A stretch of 56,268 bases of DNA from JAXDJJ01 sp034665745. Lineage in GTDB: Bacteria; Actinomycetota; CADDZG01; WHSQ01. The stretch spans positions 1 to 56,268 of the forward strand of contig JAXDJJ010000022.1 of NCBI GenBank assembly GCA_034665745.1, given 5' to 3'. The notes below the pieces were generated by a model that was not told where the DNA came from, made no database searches, and worked only from the letters and a program-made list of their open reading frames with translations. The position numbers and the translations under genes are program-made. Each line of letters starts with the position of its first letter. The first letter of the stretch is position 1. Positions 32,282-40,868 of this stretch are shown here, piece by piece.

Positions 32282-32482
32282 TTACTCGGTCATCCCTGCG
32301 CCCATCTTGGCTCCCTCAAGGAACTTCTTGACTTCCTCAGCGCGGTAGCGCCGATGACCGCCAAGCGTCCTGATCGAAGAAAGCTTGCCTGCCTTTGCCC
32401 ACCGGGTAACCGTCTTTGGGTCCACCCGGAACAGAGCAGCAACCTCAGCTGGCGTGAGAAGAGATCCGTCCTTACTCGCCAT
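32282..32482 (-). CDS. bldC: BldC developmental regulator (MerR-like HTH)
   Basis: A 66-residue single-domain winged-helix protein. LLTPAEVAALFRVDPKTVTRWAKAGKL (8-34) followed by SSIRTLGGHRRYR (35-47) is nearly identical to the Streptomyces BldC core. BldC binds DNA as head-to-tail oligomers on direct repeats and holds back development. A GGGAGGG site lies 5 bases before the ATG. In Streptomyces bldC is near the valine dehydrogenase gene; here vdh is two genes away. A developmental cycle in this organism is not implied, since BldC is widespread in non-sporing actinobacteria. Confidence 0.93.
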   Translation of the reverse strand: MASKDGSLLTPAEVAALFRVDPKTVTRWAKAGKLSSIRTLGGHRRYRAEEVKKFLEGAKMGAGMTE

Positions 32483-32636
32483 GTCGCCCTCCCATCCTTC
32501 TCGTTCGGGCCGGTTTCCCGACCTCCAACCAGCCTGTGTCTCGGGTGATTTGGCTGGACTTGTACCTCTTGACGAATCATCGGGCGGAAGGGGGAAAGAC
32601 GTAATGGCTAGTTAGGGCCATTTTTGGGTTGTTTAC

Positions 32637-32656
32637 GGGCTATGACCCCATAGTCC
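32637..32656. repeat. Inverted repeat upstream of bldC
   Basis: GGGCTATG and CATAGTCC around ACCC, an 8-base arm with one G-T pair, about 155 bases upstream of the bldC start. A TTGACT hexamer lies just upstream on the minus strand, so this may overlap the bldC promoter. The remainder of the 222-base gap shows nothing else clear. Confidence 0.35.
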
Positions 32657-32704
32657 GGGCGAACTAGTCAATAACCACCCACAACGGACAAAAGACGTTG
32701 TCGG

Positions 32705-33508
32705 TTAGTTGACGACCTCGTGCGCACGGGCCTCGGTCCAGCGGTCCGTGAGGGTCCCGAAAACGGCCCCCGCGCGCACGACATCGCCGGCTGCAAGGGC
32801 GTCAAGACAGACCCAGACCTCGGCCGCGGAGCGGTCCTCGAGGAGCTCGTCATGGCTGAAGATCGGGGCCACCGAGCCGTAGTCGAGCTCGATCAACCCT
32901 TCCTCTGGGAAGCCTGCGAGCCATTCGAGGAGTTCCCTGATCGCCTCGGTCACGTTCGAATCGATCCACGATCCCTCGAGCACGGACAACGCCTTCTCCA
33001 GCCGCGCGACGGCGGTCGAGAGCTGGGCCTCGTAGCGGACCCGGAGGCCGTCTTTGTCCTCGGTCAGGATGCGTTCGGAGTCGTCGAACGCGGCGAACCA
33101 TCTCAGGGGCACGTGCCAGTTGGCATGAAGGATGTGCGAACGGATCTCGGGGTGGTCCTCGTCGAGTTGGGCGAGAGCACGGGCGGCGTCACGCGCACGC
33201 TCCTCCGGGACGAACGCCTCGGCAACCTCTTCCGGCATGGAGCCGCGGAACGCGATGAGGCCCGCCAGCATCCTCAGCCGGGTGCGCCACGGGCATACCA
33301 ATGTGTCTCCGTTGTAAGTGCGCACGAACGCCCCCTCGCCGGGCGCGAGCACCGGATCCGAAGGGAGCGAGGTAGATATCAACCAGCGACGAGCCGCCGA
33401 ATGCTCCGAGCGATCCATCTCTGGTCGCTCGCGCAGCCAGTGTGCACGCTCGACATCGGAAAACACCGATGCGGGCTGGTACACGCGCAGGTACGACGTC
33501 GCGATCAC
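32705..33508 (-). CDS. Conserved hypothetical protein between bldC and vdh
   Basis: A 267-residue soluble protein that I cannot assign to a domain. It starts MIATSYLRVYQPASVF, has no signal peptide or membrane segment, and is rich in Trp, Arg and Glu, with a helical C-terminal half. A middle segment, FVRTYNGDTLVCPWRTRLRM, looks like a conserved core. The place between bldC and vdh matches the Streptomyces order (SCO4091, SCO4090, SCO4089) as I remember it, so it is probably the SCO4090 equivalent. It is divergent from vdh. Confidence 0.65.
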   Translation of the reverse strand: MIATSYLRVYQPASVFSDVERAHWLRERPEMDRSEHSAARRWLISTSLPSDPVLAPGEGAFVRTYNGDTLVCPWRTRLRMLAGLIAFRGSMPEEVAEAFVPEERARDAARALAQLDEDHPEIRSHILHANWHVPLRWFAAFDDSERILTEDKDGLRVRYEAQLSTAVARLEKALSVLEGSWIDSNVTEAIRELLEWLAGFPEEGLIELDYGSVAPIFSHDELLEDRSAAEVWVCLDALAAGDVVRAGAVFGTLTDRWTEARAHEVVN

Positions 33509-33609
33509 GTTTCGAGCATACCCACGGGGGCTCCCTCTACCAGGTTCTTCCTCCGTTAGGATGTCCCGCTCAGACGCAACGGCGCGTCTATCCCAAGGAG
33601 AATCTCCAG

Positions 33610-34701
33610 ATGAGTGTTTTCGAGCACATCGATGGCGATGGCTACGAACAGATCGTTTACTGCTCCGACGATTCCTCCGGCCTGAAGGCCATCATCGCGA
33701 TCCATTCCACCGCCCTAGGCCCCGCTCTCGGTGGAACGCGCTTCTATCCATATCCAACGGAGCAAGAGGCACTGGTCGACGTGCTCCGGCTGTCGAAAGG
33801 GATGACCTACAAGGCAGCCGCAGCAGGTCTCGACCTCGGCGGCGGCAAGGCCGTCATCATCGGGGACCCACGGCGGATCAAGTCCGAAGAACTCCTTCGC
33901 GCGTATGGCCGCTTCATCGAGACCCTGGGTGGTCGTTACATCACGGCCGAAGATGTCGGCACCGCGCTCGAAGACATGGACACCGTTCGCCGGGAGTCTC
34001 GCTGGGTGACGGGATGCTCCAAGACCTACGGCGGCTCCGGCGACCCATCGCCGGTCACTGCGTACGGGGTTCTTCAGGGCATCAAAGCGTGTGCGGTCGA
34101 AGCCTTCGGCGAAGCCGACCTCAAGGGCCGCACCGTCATGCTGCAAGGGGTCGGCAAGGTCGGACATGCCCTGTGCGGTTACCTCGTCGAAGAGGGTGCC
34201 GATGTCACGATCGCCGATATCGATGTCGACAACCTGGGGAAAGCGGTCGCCGATTTCGGAGTGAAGACAACGCCCCTAGACACGGTTCACCAGCAGGAGT
34301 GCGACATCTTCGCTCCGTGCGCGCTCGGTGGCGGCATCAACGACGACACGATCTCGGAACTCCGCTGCAAGGTCATCGCGGGGGCCGCGAATAACCAGCT
34401 GGCGCGCGAGGAACACGGTGACAAGTTGCGCGACATGGGGATCCTGTACGCGCCCGACTTCGTCATCAACGCCGGCGGCCTTATCAACGTCGAGGACGAG
34501 CTGCGTGGCTACGATCGCGAGCGCGCCCTGCAGAAGGTCGACGGCATCTTCAAGGCACTCCAGTTGATCTTCTCACTGTCACAGGAACGCAACATCTCGA
34601 CCGCACGGGCAGCGATCGAATACGCGGAGGACCGGATCCGCAAGGTCAGCCGTATCCGTTTGGTACGGGTCACCGAGTACGGCCCCTTATCAGCGCACTA
34701 G
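33610..34701 (+). CDS. vdh: Valine/leucine dehydrogenase
   Basis: A 363-residue Glu/Leu/Phe/Val dehydrogenase. The catalytic region has LRLSKGMTYKAAAAGLDLGGGKAVI (two catalytic lysines) and an NAD-binding Rossmann motif at VMLQGVGKVGHALCGYL. NINAGG-type INAGGLINVEDE is seen near the C-terminus. It deaminates valine or leucine to the 2-oxoacid with NAD+. The ATG at 33610 has AAGGAG 10 bases upstream; a longer reading from 33442 lacks family similarity. It is 2 bases upstream of the BCKDH E1 alpha gene, giving one catabolic operon. Glutamate or phenylalanine as substrate is less likely from the neighbours. Confidence 0.9.
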   Translation: MSVFEHIDGDGYEQIVYCSDDSSGLKAIIAIHSTALGPALGGTRFYPYPTEQEALVDVLRLSKGMTYKAAAAGLDLGGGKAVIIGDPRRIKSEELLRAYGRFIETLGGRYITAEDVGTALEDMDTVRRESRWVTGCSKTYGGSGDPSPVTAYGVLQGIKACAVEAFGEADLKGRTVMLQGVGKVGHALCGYLVEEGADVTIADIDVDNLGKAVADFGVKTTPLDTVHQQECDIFAPCALGGGINDDTISELRCKVIAGAANNQLAREEHGDKLRDMGILYAPDFVINAGGLINVEDELRGYDRERALQKVDGIFKALQLIFSLSQERNISTARAAIEYAEDRIRKVSRIRLVRVTEYGPLSAH

Positions 34702-34703
34702 AC

Positions 34704-35819
34704 ATGGAGATGCTGAGCTACATCGGGAACGGTTCAGACGTCCCCGACCGAGACCTGCCCGACGGGTTGTCCGACAAGGACCTCGTCGAGATCTATCGAT
34801 GGCTCGTGCTGCTGAGAACCTTCGACGAGCGCGCGGTGGCCCTGCAACGCCAAGGTCGTATCGGCACCTACGCGCTGTACTGGGGTGAAGAAGGCACGCA
34901 GGCGGGCCCCTTGTACGCGATGAAGGACACCGACTGGGTATTCCCGTCCTACCGACAGAACGCGATCGGCATCCTGCGCGGCGTTCCCGCATCGACCGTC
35001 TTGGCCTGGTGGCGCGGTTACGGCGGAACACATGGTTTCTGGAACCCGCGGGAACATCGCGTCGGCCCGATCTGCGTCCCCATCGCAACTCATCTCCCGC
35101 ACGCGGTCGGTGTCGCGTGGGCGGGAAAGATGCGCAACGATCCGATCGCGTCGTTGTCGTGGTTCGGGGATGGGGCGACCTCTGAAGGCGACTTCCACGA
35201 AGCGATGAATTTCGCTGCAGTTGTGAAAGCGCCGACCGTCTTCTTCTGTGTCAACAATCAGTGGGCGATCTCGACCCCCATCTCGAAGCAGATGGCGACT
35301 CCGACGATTGCTCAGAAGGCAGACGCGTATGGGATGCCCGGTGTGCGCGTGGACGGGTTCGATCCGATCGCATGTTGGAAGGCAACCAGGGATGCCCTCG
35401 AACGGTGCCGCGCCGGCGAGGGGCCGTCGTTGATCGAAGCGTTCTGCTACCGCTTGAAGCCTCACGGCACCGCCGACGACCCCCGTCTCTACCGTGATGA
35501 AGCCGAGACCGAACGGTGGCTCGCGCTCGAGCCCGTGGGCCGGATGAGTGCGTACTTGAAGCGCACCGGCGTGCTCGACGATGCAAGAGAAGAAGAGATC
35601 AAGGCCGAGGCGAAGGGATCGATCGCTGCATCCGTCAAAGAGATGGAAGCGATCGAACAACCATCGCTCGAGGTCCTGTTCGATCACGTGTACGCATCCG
35701 GCCGGCCGTGGAGCTTCGACGAAGGCCTGGCCGAGCTCAAAGAGGTCGAGCGTCGTCCGGGTGTCAAGCCCATCGGATCCGCTGCATCTGGGGAAGAAGT
35801 GGAGCCCGGCGATGCCTGA
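34704..35819 (+). CDS. bkdA: Branched-chain 2-oxoacid/pyruvate dehydrogenase E1 alpha
   Basis: A 371-residue thiamine-diphosphate subunit. The ThDP motif GDGATSEGDFHEAMNFAAV with the following N (CVNNQWAIST) is present, as is the YRLKPHGTADDP phosphorylation-loop region. Together with E1 beta it decarboxylates a 2-oxoacid and reductively acylates E2. The dehydrogenase directly upstream supplies branched-chain 2-oxoacids, so BCKDH is more likely than pyruvate dehydrogenase; this rests on context. It overlaps E1 beta by 8 bases. Confidence 0.9.
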   Translation: MEMLSYIGNGSDVPDRDLPDGLSDKDLVEIYRWLVLLRTFDERAVALQRQGRIGTYALYWGEEGTQAGPLYAMKDTDWVFPSYRQNAIGILRGVPASTVLAWWRGYGGTHGFWNPREHRVGPICVPIATHLPHAVGVAWAGKMRNDPIASLSWFGDGATSEGDFHEAMNFAAVVKAPTVFFCVNNQWAISTPISKQMATPTIAQKADAYGMPGVRVDGFDPIACWKATRDALERCRAGEGPSLIEAFCYRLKPHGTADDPRLYRDEAETERWLALEPVGRMSAYLKRTGVLDDAREEEIKAEAKGSIAASVKEMEAIEQPSLEVLFDHVYASGRPWSFDEGLAELKEVERRPGVKPIGSAASGEEVEPGDA

Positions 35820-36819
35820 GATCACGATGGTCGAGGCCCTGAATCTGGGGCTGCACCAAGCGATGGCTGCCGACGACCGGGTCGTCGTCCTTGGCGAGGA
35901 TGTGGCCAAGACCGGCGGCGTCTTCCGGGTGACAGCGGGTCTCCTGGACAAGTTCGGCGACGACCGGATCATCGACACCCCCCTAGCCGAGGCAGGCATC
36001 GTTGGTGCTGCTATCGGGATGGCCGTCTACGGATTGCTGCCAGTCGTTGAGATCCAGTTCGACGTCTTCGTCTACCCCGCGTTCGAGCAGATCGTCGTTC
36101 AGGCCGCCCGCTATGCGTGGCGGACCAAGGGCGAGGTGCCCGCATCCATCGTCATCCGCATCCCATACGGCGGGGGCGTGCGCGCACCGGAGCTCCATTC
36201 GGATTCACCGGAGGCGTTGTTCTCGCACGTGCCGGGCTTGAAGGTCGTCTGCCCCACCACGCCTCAGGACGCGCGCGACATGCTCGTCGCGGCTATCGCC
36301 GATCCCGATCCGGTCATCTTCATGGAACCCAAGCGCATCTATCGCGCGGGACGTCAGGAAGTCACGGCCGAACTCCCGTTCGAGTTGGGCAACGGGAACG
36401 GCGTCTACAACTCTTACCTGACGAAGGCACGCGTCGCTCGCGACGGGGACGATCTTGCGATCATCACCTACGGCGCAACGTTGCCCTTGTCTCTCGAAAC
36501 CGCGGATCGCCTGTCGGCCGAGGGGATCGAGGCACGTGTCATCGACCTGCGATCGATCTTTCCGCTCGATGTCGATGCCATCGTGAAGGCCGCCTCCGAG
36601 TGCGGCCGAGCATTGGTCGTACACGAAGCCCCTCGAACCGCCGGCATCGGTGCCGAGGTTTCGGCTCTGATCCACGAGCGGGCGATGCTGGACCTCGAGG
36701 CCCCCGTAGGCCGTGTGACCGGTTTCGACGTGCCGTTCCCTCAGTTCGCGAACGAGGACGACTATCTGCCTTCGGTCGACCGCATCTACCAAGGCGCGAA
36801 GAAGGTACTTTCCTTCTAA
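35812..36819 (+). CDS. bkdB: Branched-chain 2-oxoacid/pyruvate dehydrogenase E1 beta
   Basis: A 335-residue transketolase-like subunit. GEDVAKTGGVFRVTAGL near the N-terminus, PLAEAGIVGAAIGMA and the RIPYGGGVRAPELHS loop are family signatures. It forms the E1 heterotetramer with the product of the upstream gene. The ATG at 35812 (MPEITMVEALN) lies inside the end of E1 alpha with GTGGAG upstream; a longer open frame from 35581 lies entirely within E1 alpha and is not real. Confidence 0.93.
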   Translation: MPEITMVEALNLGLHQAMAADDRVVVLGEDVAKTGGVFRVTAGLLDKFGDDRIIDTPLAEAGIVGAAIGMAVYGLLPVVEIQFDVFVYPAFEQIVVQAARYAWRTKGEVPASIVIRIPYGGGVRAPELHSDSPEALFSHVPGLKVVCPTTPQDARDMLVAAIADPDPVIFMEPKRIYRAGRQEVTAELPFELGNGNGVYNSYLTKARVARDGDDLAIITYGATLPLSLETADRLSAEGIEARVIDLRSIFPLDVDAIVKAASECGRALVVHEAPRTAGIGAEVSALIHERAMLDLEAPVGRVTGFDVPFPQFANEDDYLPSVDRIYQGAKKVLSF

Positions 36820-36829
36820 GTGAGCCCAT

Positions 36830-38032
36830 ATGCCTGACTTCAAGCTGCCCGACCTCGGCGAGGGGATGACCGAGGCAGAGATCGATCGCTGGCTCGTCAA
36901 AGAGGGGGACGTCGTCGTCGAAGACGACCCTCTGGTCGAGCTCATCACCGACAAGGCAACCGCCGAGATTCCTTCACCTTTCGCTGGGACGGTTACGAAG
37001 ATCTACTTCGAGCCTGGGGCAGTGGTTCCCGTGGGGGCGGTGCTCATCTCTATCTCGGCTGCCGGGTCGTCGGAGTCAGACATGGCCTCCGTCGCGGTCC
37101 TCGAAACTCCGGCTGGCTCGCCAGCCGGAGTTCCTGCGGAGGCTCCTCCGACCACGCCTGCCACCTCCTCTTCCGGCAACGGAGTAAAGGCAATGCCACC
37201 GGTTCGGAAACTCGCTGAGAAGCTTGGTGTCGACCTCGCCGGTATCGCCGGGACGGGGCCCTCGGGGCAGATCACTCGGGGGGATGTTGAGGCGTTCGCA
37301 TCTGGCCACCCTTCGTCGCTGTCTGCGCCTTCCCGGGGTGAGCGGCGGGAGCCGTTCAGGGGGGTTCGGCGGAAGATCGCTGAGCGGATGAGTGAGGCGC
37401 ACCGGATCATCCCGCCGGTTACTCATGTCGAGGAATGTGATGTGACGGAGCTCGACGCGACCCGGACGCTGGCCAGTGAGCGCAATCCCGAGCTTCCTCG
37501 GCTGACGTTCTTGCCGTTCATCGTCAAGGCAGTCGTGCAGGGACTGAAGGATCATCCCGCCATGAATGCCTCGTTGGACGAAGAGGCTGGGGAGATCGTC
37601 TTCCACGATCGTTATGACATCGGAGTTGCAGTTGACACGCCCGCAGGGCTCGTCGTTCCTATCGTGCGCGATGCCGACAAGAAGCGGCTGCGAGAAGTTG
37701 CCGCGGACATCGATCGCCTGGCTAAGGGCGCGCGCGAGGGGACCCTTACTGCGGACGAGTTGAGGGGCGGAACCTTCACCGTCACGAGTCCAGGGCCGTT
37801 CGGTGGATTGATGGCAACGCCACTCGTATTCCACCCGCAGTCGGCGATCCTCGGAGTGCATCGAGCTTCGGAGAAACCCGTTGTGCGAGACGGACAGATA
37901 GTCGTTCGAAAGATGATGAACCTTTCGGTCACGTTCGACCATCGCATCCTGGACGGGATGACGGCGGCGAAGTTCGCCCTCGACCTCGTGAAACTGTTGG
38001 AGCACCCCATGGTGCTGGCGATCGAACCTTGA
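36830..38032 (+). CDS. bkdC: Dihydrolipoamide acyltransferase E2 of 2-oxoacid dehydrogenase
   Basis: A 400-residue acyltransferase. A single lipoyl domain (about 2-78) with the lipoyl lysine K42 in TDKATAEI, an Ala/Pro-rich linker, a peripheral E1/E3-binding domain (about 120-157, PPVRKLAEKLGVDL) and a catalytic core (about 175-400) ending with DHRILDG (H371, D375) are all visible. It takes the acyl group from E1 to CoA. No E3 (dihydrolipoamide dehydrogenase) is encoded here, so the cell would use one from elsewhere. It starts 10 bases after E1 beta. Confidence 0.94.
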   Translation: MPDFKLPDLGEGMTEAEIDRWLVKEGDVVVEDDPLVELITDKATAEIPSPFAGTVTKIYFEPGAVVPVGAVLISISAAGSSESDMASVAVLETPAGSPAGVPAEAPPTTPATSSSGNGVKAMPPVRKLAEKLGVDLAGIAGTGPSGQITRGDVEAFASGHPSSLSAPSRGERREPFRGVRRKIAERMSEAHRIIPPVTHVEECDVTELDATRTLASERNPELPRLTFLPFIVKAVVQGLKDHPAMNASLDEEAGEIVFHDRYDIGVAVDTPAGLVVPIVRDADKKRLREVAADIDRLAKGAREGTLTADELRGGTFTVTSPGPFGGLMATPLVFHPQSAILGVHRASEKPVVRDGQIVVRKMMNLSVTFDHRILDGMTAAKFALDLVKLLEHPMVLAIEP

Positions 38033-38046
38033 AAGAAAGGACGAGC

Positions 38047-38568
38047 ATGCGCACGCGCATCGCGCTGGTAGTCGGACTCATGCTGTTGGTCTCACTACCG
38101 GCATCCGCTGCCGAAGAGTCGGACCCGAATGACTCTGCCAGCAAGCTCGACATCTCTTCCTTCAAGGCTGCGGGCCAGGACAACTCTCTTGGAACGTTCG
38201 TCATCACAGCCTTCGAACGATGGGGCTCGAAGTTCCTCAAGGACGCGAACCCGACCACTTTGAAGATCTACCTCGACGATGGATCGGATGGAGACGCCGA
38301 CCTCGTCGGTAACTTCCGTTACGTCGACGGCACCCTGCTGTTCTTCCTCCACGGTCCCGACACGGGCAGCAACTACGAGCCCTTGGTCGCGCACAGACCG
38401 ACACACAAGTCGGTGAAGGTTCGGGTCCCGCTGGATCTCACCGAACTGGGATCCGCTTCTCTGAGCGCTTACGCCCGGTCGATCTCTTCAGAACTGAACG
38501 ATTGCTCCGGAGACCCATGCCAGGACCGGGCACCCGACACGGGCGGCATCACCGTCTACGCGAACTAG
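38047..38568 (+). CDS. Secreted protein, paralogue of the 15593 gene
   Basis: A 173-residue exported protein. The signal peptide MRTRIALVVGLMLLVSLPASA is clear, so I take the ATG at 38047 (with AAAGGA upstream) over the ATG at 38029. The mature part starts ESDPNDSASKLDI and ends DRAPDTGGITVY, matching the pattern of the secreted protein at 15593-16096 (DPDDWSDQLDI and DDAPDSGMV). It is predicted to be all beta with Asp-rich loops and has a pair of cysteines (CSGDPC) near the end. Function unknown. It overlaps the convergent lipoprotein gene by 4 bases. Confidence 0.75.
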   Translation: MRTRIALVVGLMLLVSLPASAAEESDPNDSASKLDISSFKAAGQDNSLGTFVITAFERWGSKFLKDANPTTLKIYLDDGSDGDADLVGNFRYVDGTLLFFLHGPDTGSNYEPLVAHRPTHKSVKVRVPLDLTELGSASLSAYARSISSELNDCSGDPCQDRAPDTGGITVYAN

Positions 38569-39212
38569 CCGAAAGGCACTTTCGAAAGGTCGTTGGGGGC
38601 CGGGTCCTCCGAATAGCCCTCGGCGGACGACCATTCGCTATAGACACTGAACTTCCCGCGCCTCGGGCCGTCGAACGCCGACCACGGAACCGTGAACGCG
38701 ATCTGGTTGCCCGCGATCTCGAAGGTTCCGGGGAACCTCTTCATCCCCTTGGGTGTGTCGAAGTAACCGAACCATCCATCGTTCTCGCCGGAGGCGAACA
38801 ACTGGTACTTGCCTTTGTCCGTCGCGAGGTCGACCGCGATACCAACCACCTCGCTATCGCCCGGGGCATGGTCGGGCACCGCCCCCGCCATGCCGAGGAT
38901 CACCTTGAGGCTCGACCCATCCGACTGCAGCGACACCGATGTGACATCCGCATAAGGCGGCGACGCATCCGTGGGGTCCTCGAGAGCTCCGATCGTCTCG
39001 TAACCGGCCGGTTCCTGGGTTATCCCGCCGCCCGATCCTGCACGTGCCGGCTCCTTGCGGGGGGCACGTTTGTGCGTCACTTTCCCTTGTGCTGCTTCCT
39101 GAGAAAGATCCCTTGGAAGGCCCGAACCCGCGCTCCTGTCTTCCACGGGTGCTGGCGAACATGCTCCGATCACCAGGACTGACGCGATCCCTGCGCAAAC
39201 GAGACGGATCAT
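38565..39212 (-). CDS. Lipoprotein with beta-sandwich domain, unknown function
   Basis: A 215-residue exported lipoprotein. The start MIRLVCAGIASVLVIGAC ends with a lipobox, C18 being the anchor. A basic, low-complexity linker (about 25-62) leads to a beta-rich domain beginning EDPTDASPPYADVTSVSLQ and ending AEGYSEDPAPNDLS. The D-x2-D opening and strand pattern recall the secreted proteins at 15593 and 38047, though more distantly. Function unknown. The start overlaps the amidotransferase stop as ATGA, so it is coupled to it. Confidence 0.75.
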   Translation of the reverse strand: MIRLVCAGIASVLVIGACSPAPVEDRSAGSGLPRDLSQEAAQGKVTHKRAPRKEPARAGSGGGITQEPAGYETIGALEDPTDASPPYADVTSVSLQSDGSSLKVILGMAGAVPDHAPGDSEVVGIAVDLATDKGKYQLFASGENDGWFGYFDTPKGMKRFPGTFEIAGNQIAFTVPWSAFDGPRRGKFSVYSEWSSAEGYSEDPAPNDLSKVPFG

Positions 39213-39919
39213 CGAGCTATTAGGTCTAAGAACCTCCGAACCAGCTCACGACCCGCCTCCACCTGAGCGCTGATGCCGGCATCGGCGGCCGCAAGTAGAT
39301 CCTCTGATGACGTTCCCCACCCATCCGTCAGGTCTGGTTCACCGATGTTTGCGATCCATCCCTCGAGGATCGGTCTATCGATCTCAAAGTGGAACTGGAT
39401 CCCGTACGCGTTGTCGCCGAATCGGAACGCTTGGGCGAGGCCGCTCGACTCACTGGTAGCAAGGGCAACCGCGGTGTCTGGAAACGTGAACGTGTCCTCG
39501 TGGAACTGCAGCACGGGGAGACCATCCGAGAACGGTTCGAGGACGGGATCAGCAGCCCCCTCGTCCGTGAGCTTGATGCCCGAGAAAGACGCGGTGCGCT
39601 TGTCGGCTCTGCGGACGTCCCCTCCGAGCACTCGCGAGAGCATCTGCGATCCGAGACAAACCCCGAGTATCGGAACGCGCTGGTCGACGGCATCCCTCAT
39701 GAGATCCCTACTGGACCGAAGGAACGGGTAACGGTCGAGCTCGTCCACGTTCATGGTCCCGCCAAGAACGATCACAGCCGCTAGGTCTTTCGGCGAGGGC
39801 CACTCGTCCTCTTCCCACGCCTCGAAGATCTGGTACGGAACGCCCCTCTCTTCGAGCACGGCGAGGATGAGCCCGGCCGGAACAGACGGTTCGTGCTGGA
39901 CGATCACCACGGGCTTCAT
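39209..39919 (-). CDS. Class I glutamine amidotransferase
   Basis: A 236-residue stand-alone GATase-I protein. The nucleophile is C88 in LGVCLGSQMLSRVLGG, and QFHFEID near the C-terminus supplies the His and Glu of the triad. It resembles the stand-alone GuaA-like amidotransferases (as in gamma-glutamyl-polyamine or unknown-substrate hydrolases) more than a biosynthetic subunit. The ATG at 39919 fits the family N-terminus (MKPVVIVQHEPSVP). It overlaps the FAH gene stop as ATGA. The role beside tyrosine catabolism is not clear. Confidence 0.86.
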   Translation of the reverse strand: MKPVVIVQHEPSVPAGLILAVLEERGVPYQIFEAWEEDEWPSPKDLAAVIVLGGTMNVDELDRYPFLRSSRDLMRDAVDQRVPILGVCLGSQMLSRVLGGDVRRADKRTASFSGIKLTDEGAADPVLEPFSDGLPVLQFHEDTFTFPDTAVALATSESSGLAQAFRFGDNAYGIQFHFEIDRPILEGWIANIGEPDLTDGWGTSSEDLLAAADAGISAQVEAGRELVRRFLDLIAR

Positions 39920-40860
39920 CGGTTTCCGATCCGGTTCCGCAAGGTACCTATCCGTTCGATCTCTAACTCGACGACGTCGCCCGGTGACAGATCCCGTCCG
40001 AGGTCGAGCCCGCAACAACCACCCGGGGTTCCGGAACCGTAGACGTCGCAGGGAAAGATGTCTTCACCAGCGGAGACGTGGCTGATCATGTCCGCCCACT
40101 TCCACTTGGCGTCGGACGAGCGCGCGCGACCCCACTCCTCGCCATTCACCCGACAGATCATCGCGAGGTCGGGCTCGGTGCCTATGTCGTTGCACGTGAC
40201 GATGCACGGTCCGAGAGCGTTTGCGAAATCCTTGCCCTTCGCGGGCCCGAGCCACGCACTCATCTCTTTGGACTGCACATCACGCGCCGAGAAATCGTTG
40301 AAGACCGTGAACCCGAAGATGTACTTGCCCGCCTCCGAAGTCTTCACGTCACGGCCCCTTCGTCCCATAACCACGGCCAGCTCGAGCTCGAAATCGAGGC
40401 GGTCGGTGTAAGGAGGCCATGGGCAATCGTCGTCGGGACCGAGCATCGCTCGATGGTTGCCCTTGTAGTAGATCGGGGCCTGGTACCAGTAATCGGGCAC
40501 TTCTCCGTTCCGGCGGGCTGCCCCGCGCTTCACATGGTCTTCGAACGCGAGGAAGTCACGTAAGGACGCGAGTCGATCGAGGGGGCAGAGCCATCTGAAC
40601 CCCGGCTGCCCTTCGGGAACGTGCAGATCGGGAACGGTCGATGCCGCGCGCGCTACATCCGCGACCTCCTGCCAGACCTCCGGTCCTTGCTCGATCAATG
40701 TGGCGGTCGATGAAAGGAAGATCCCCGACTCGATATCGAGTCGCGTCCCCGTAACTTCGTTCCATGCATCGATGAGGTCAACCGCAGGCGCATCTCCGGC
40801 CCCAACGGCTAAGCGCGGTTGGTAGCCGCCCCGGTTCGAGACGTAACGGTAGAGCCGCAA
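39916..40860 (-). CDS. Fumarylacetoacetate hydrolase family protein
   Basis: A 314-residue FAH-fold hydrolase. LDFELELAVVMG carries the metal-binding acidic residues, and GFTVFNDFSARDVQ and SGTPGGCCGL fit the family. The place directly after hpd and hmgA makes it the likely fumarylacetoacetase (fumarate plus acetoacetate products), although the FAH family includes other hydrolases. The start is TTG at 40860, 8 bases after the hmgA stop, without a clear ribosome site. It is coupled to the amidotransferase downstream. Confidence 0.85.
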   Translation of the reverse strand: MRLYRYVSNRGGYQPRLAVGAGDAPAVDLIDAWNEVTGTRLDIESGIFLSSTATLIEQGPEVWQEVADVARAASTVPDLHVPEGQPGFRWLCPLDRLASLRDFLAFEDHVKRGAARRNGEVPDYWYQAPIYYKGNHRAMLGPDDDCPWPPYTDRLDFELELAVVMGRRGRDVKTSEAGKYIFGFTVFNDFSARDVQSKEMSAWLGPAKGKDFANALGPCIVTCNDIGTEPDLAMICRVNGEEWGRARSSDAKWKWADMISHVSAGEDIFPCDVYGSGTPGGCCGLDLGRDLSPGDVVELEIERIGTLRNRIGNR

Positions 40861-40868
40861 CTAGTCGG

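Noticed and set aside
34734..35999. 421-codon open frame opposite E1 alpha and E1 beta
   Set aside because: Antisense shadow of two well-recognised genes, with no domain or ribosome site.
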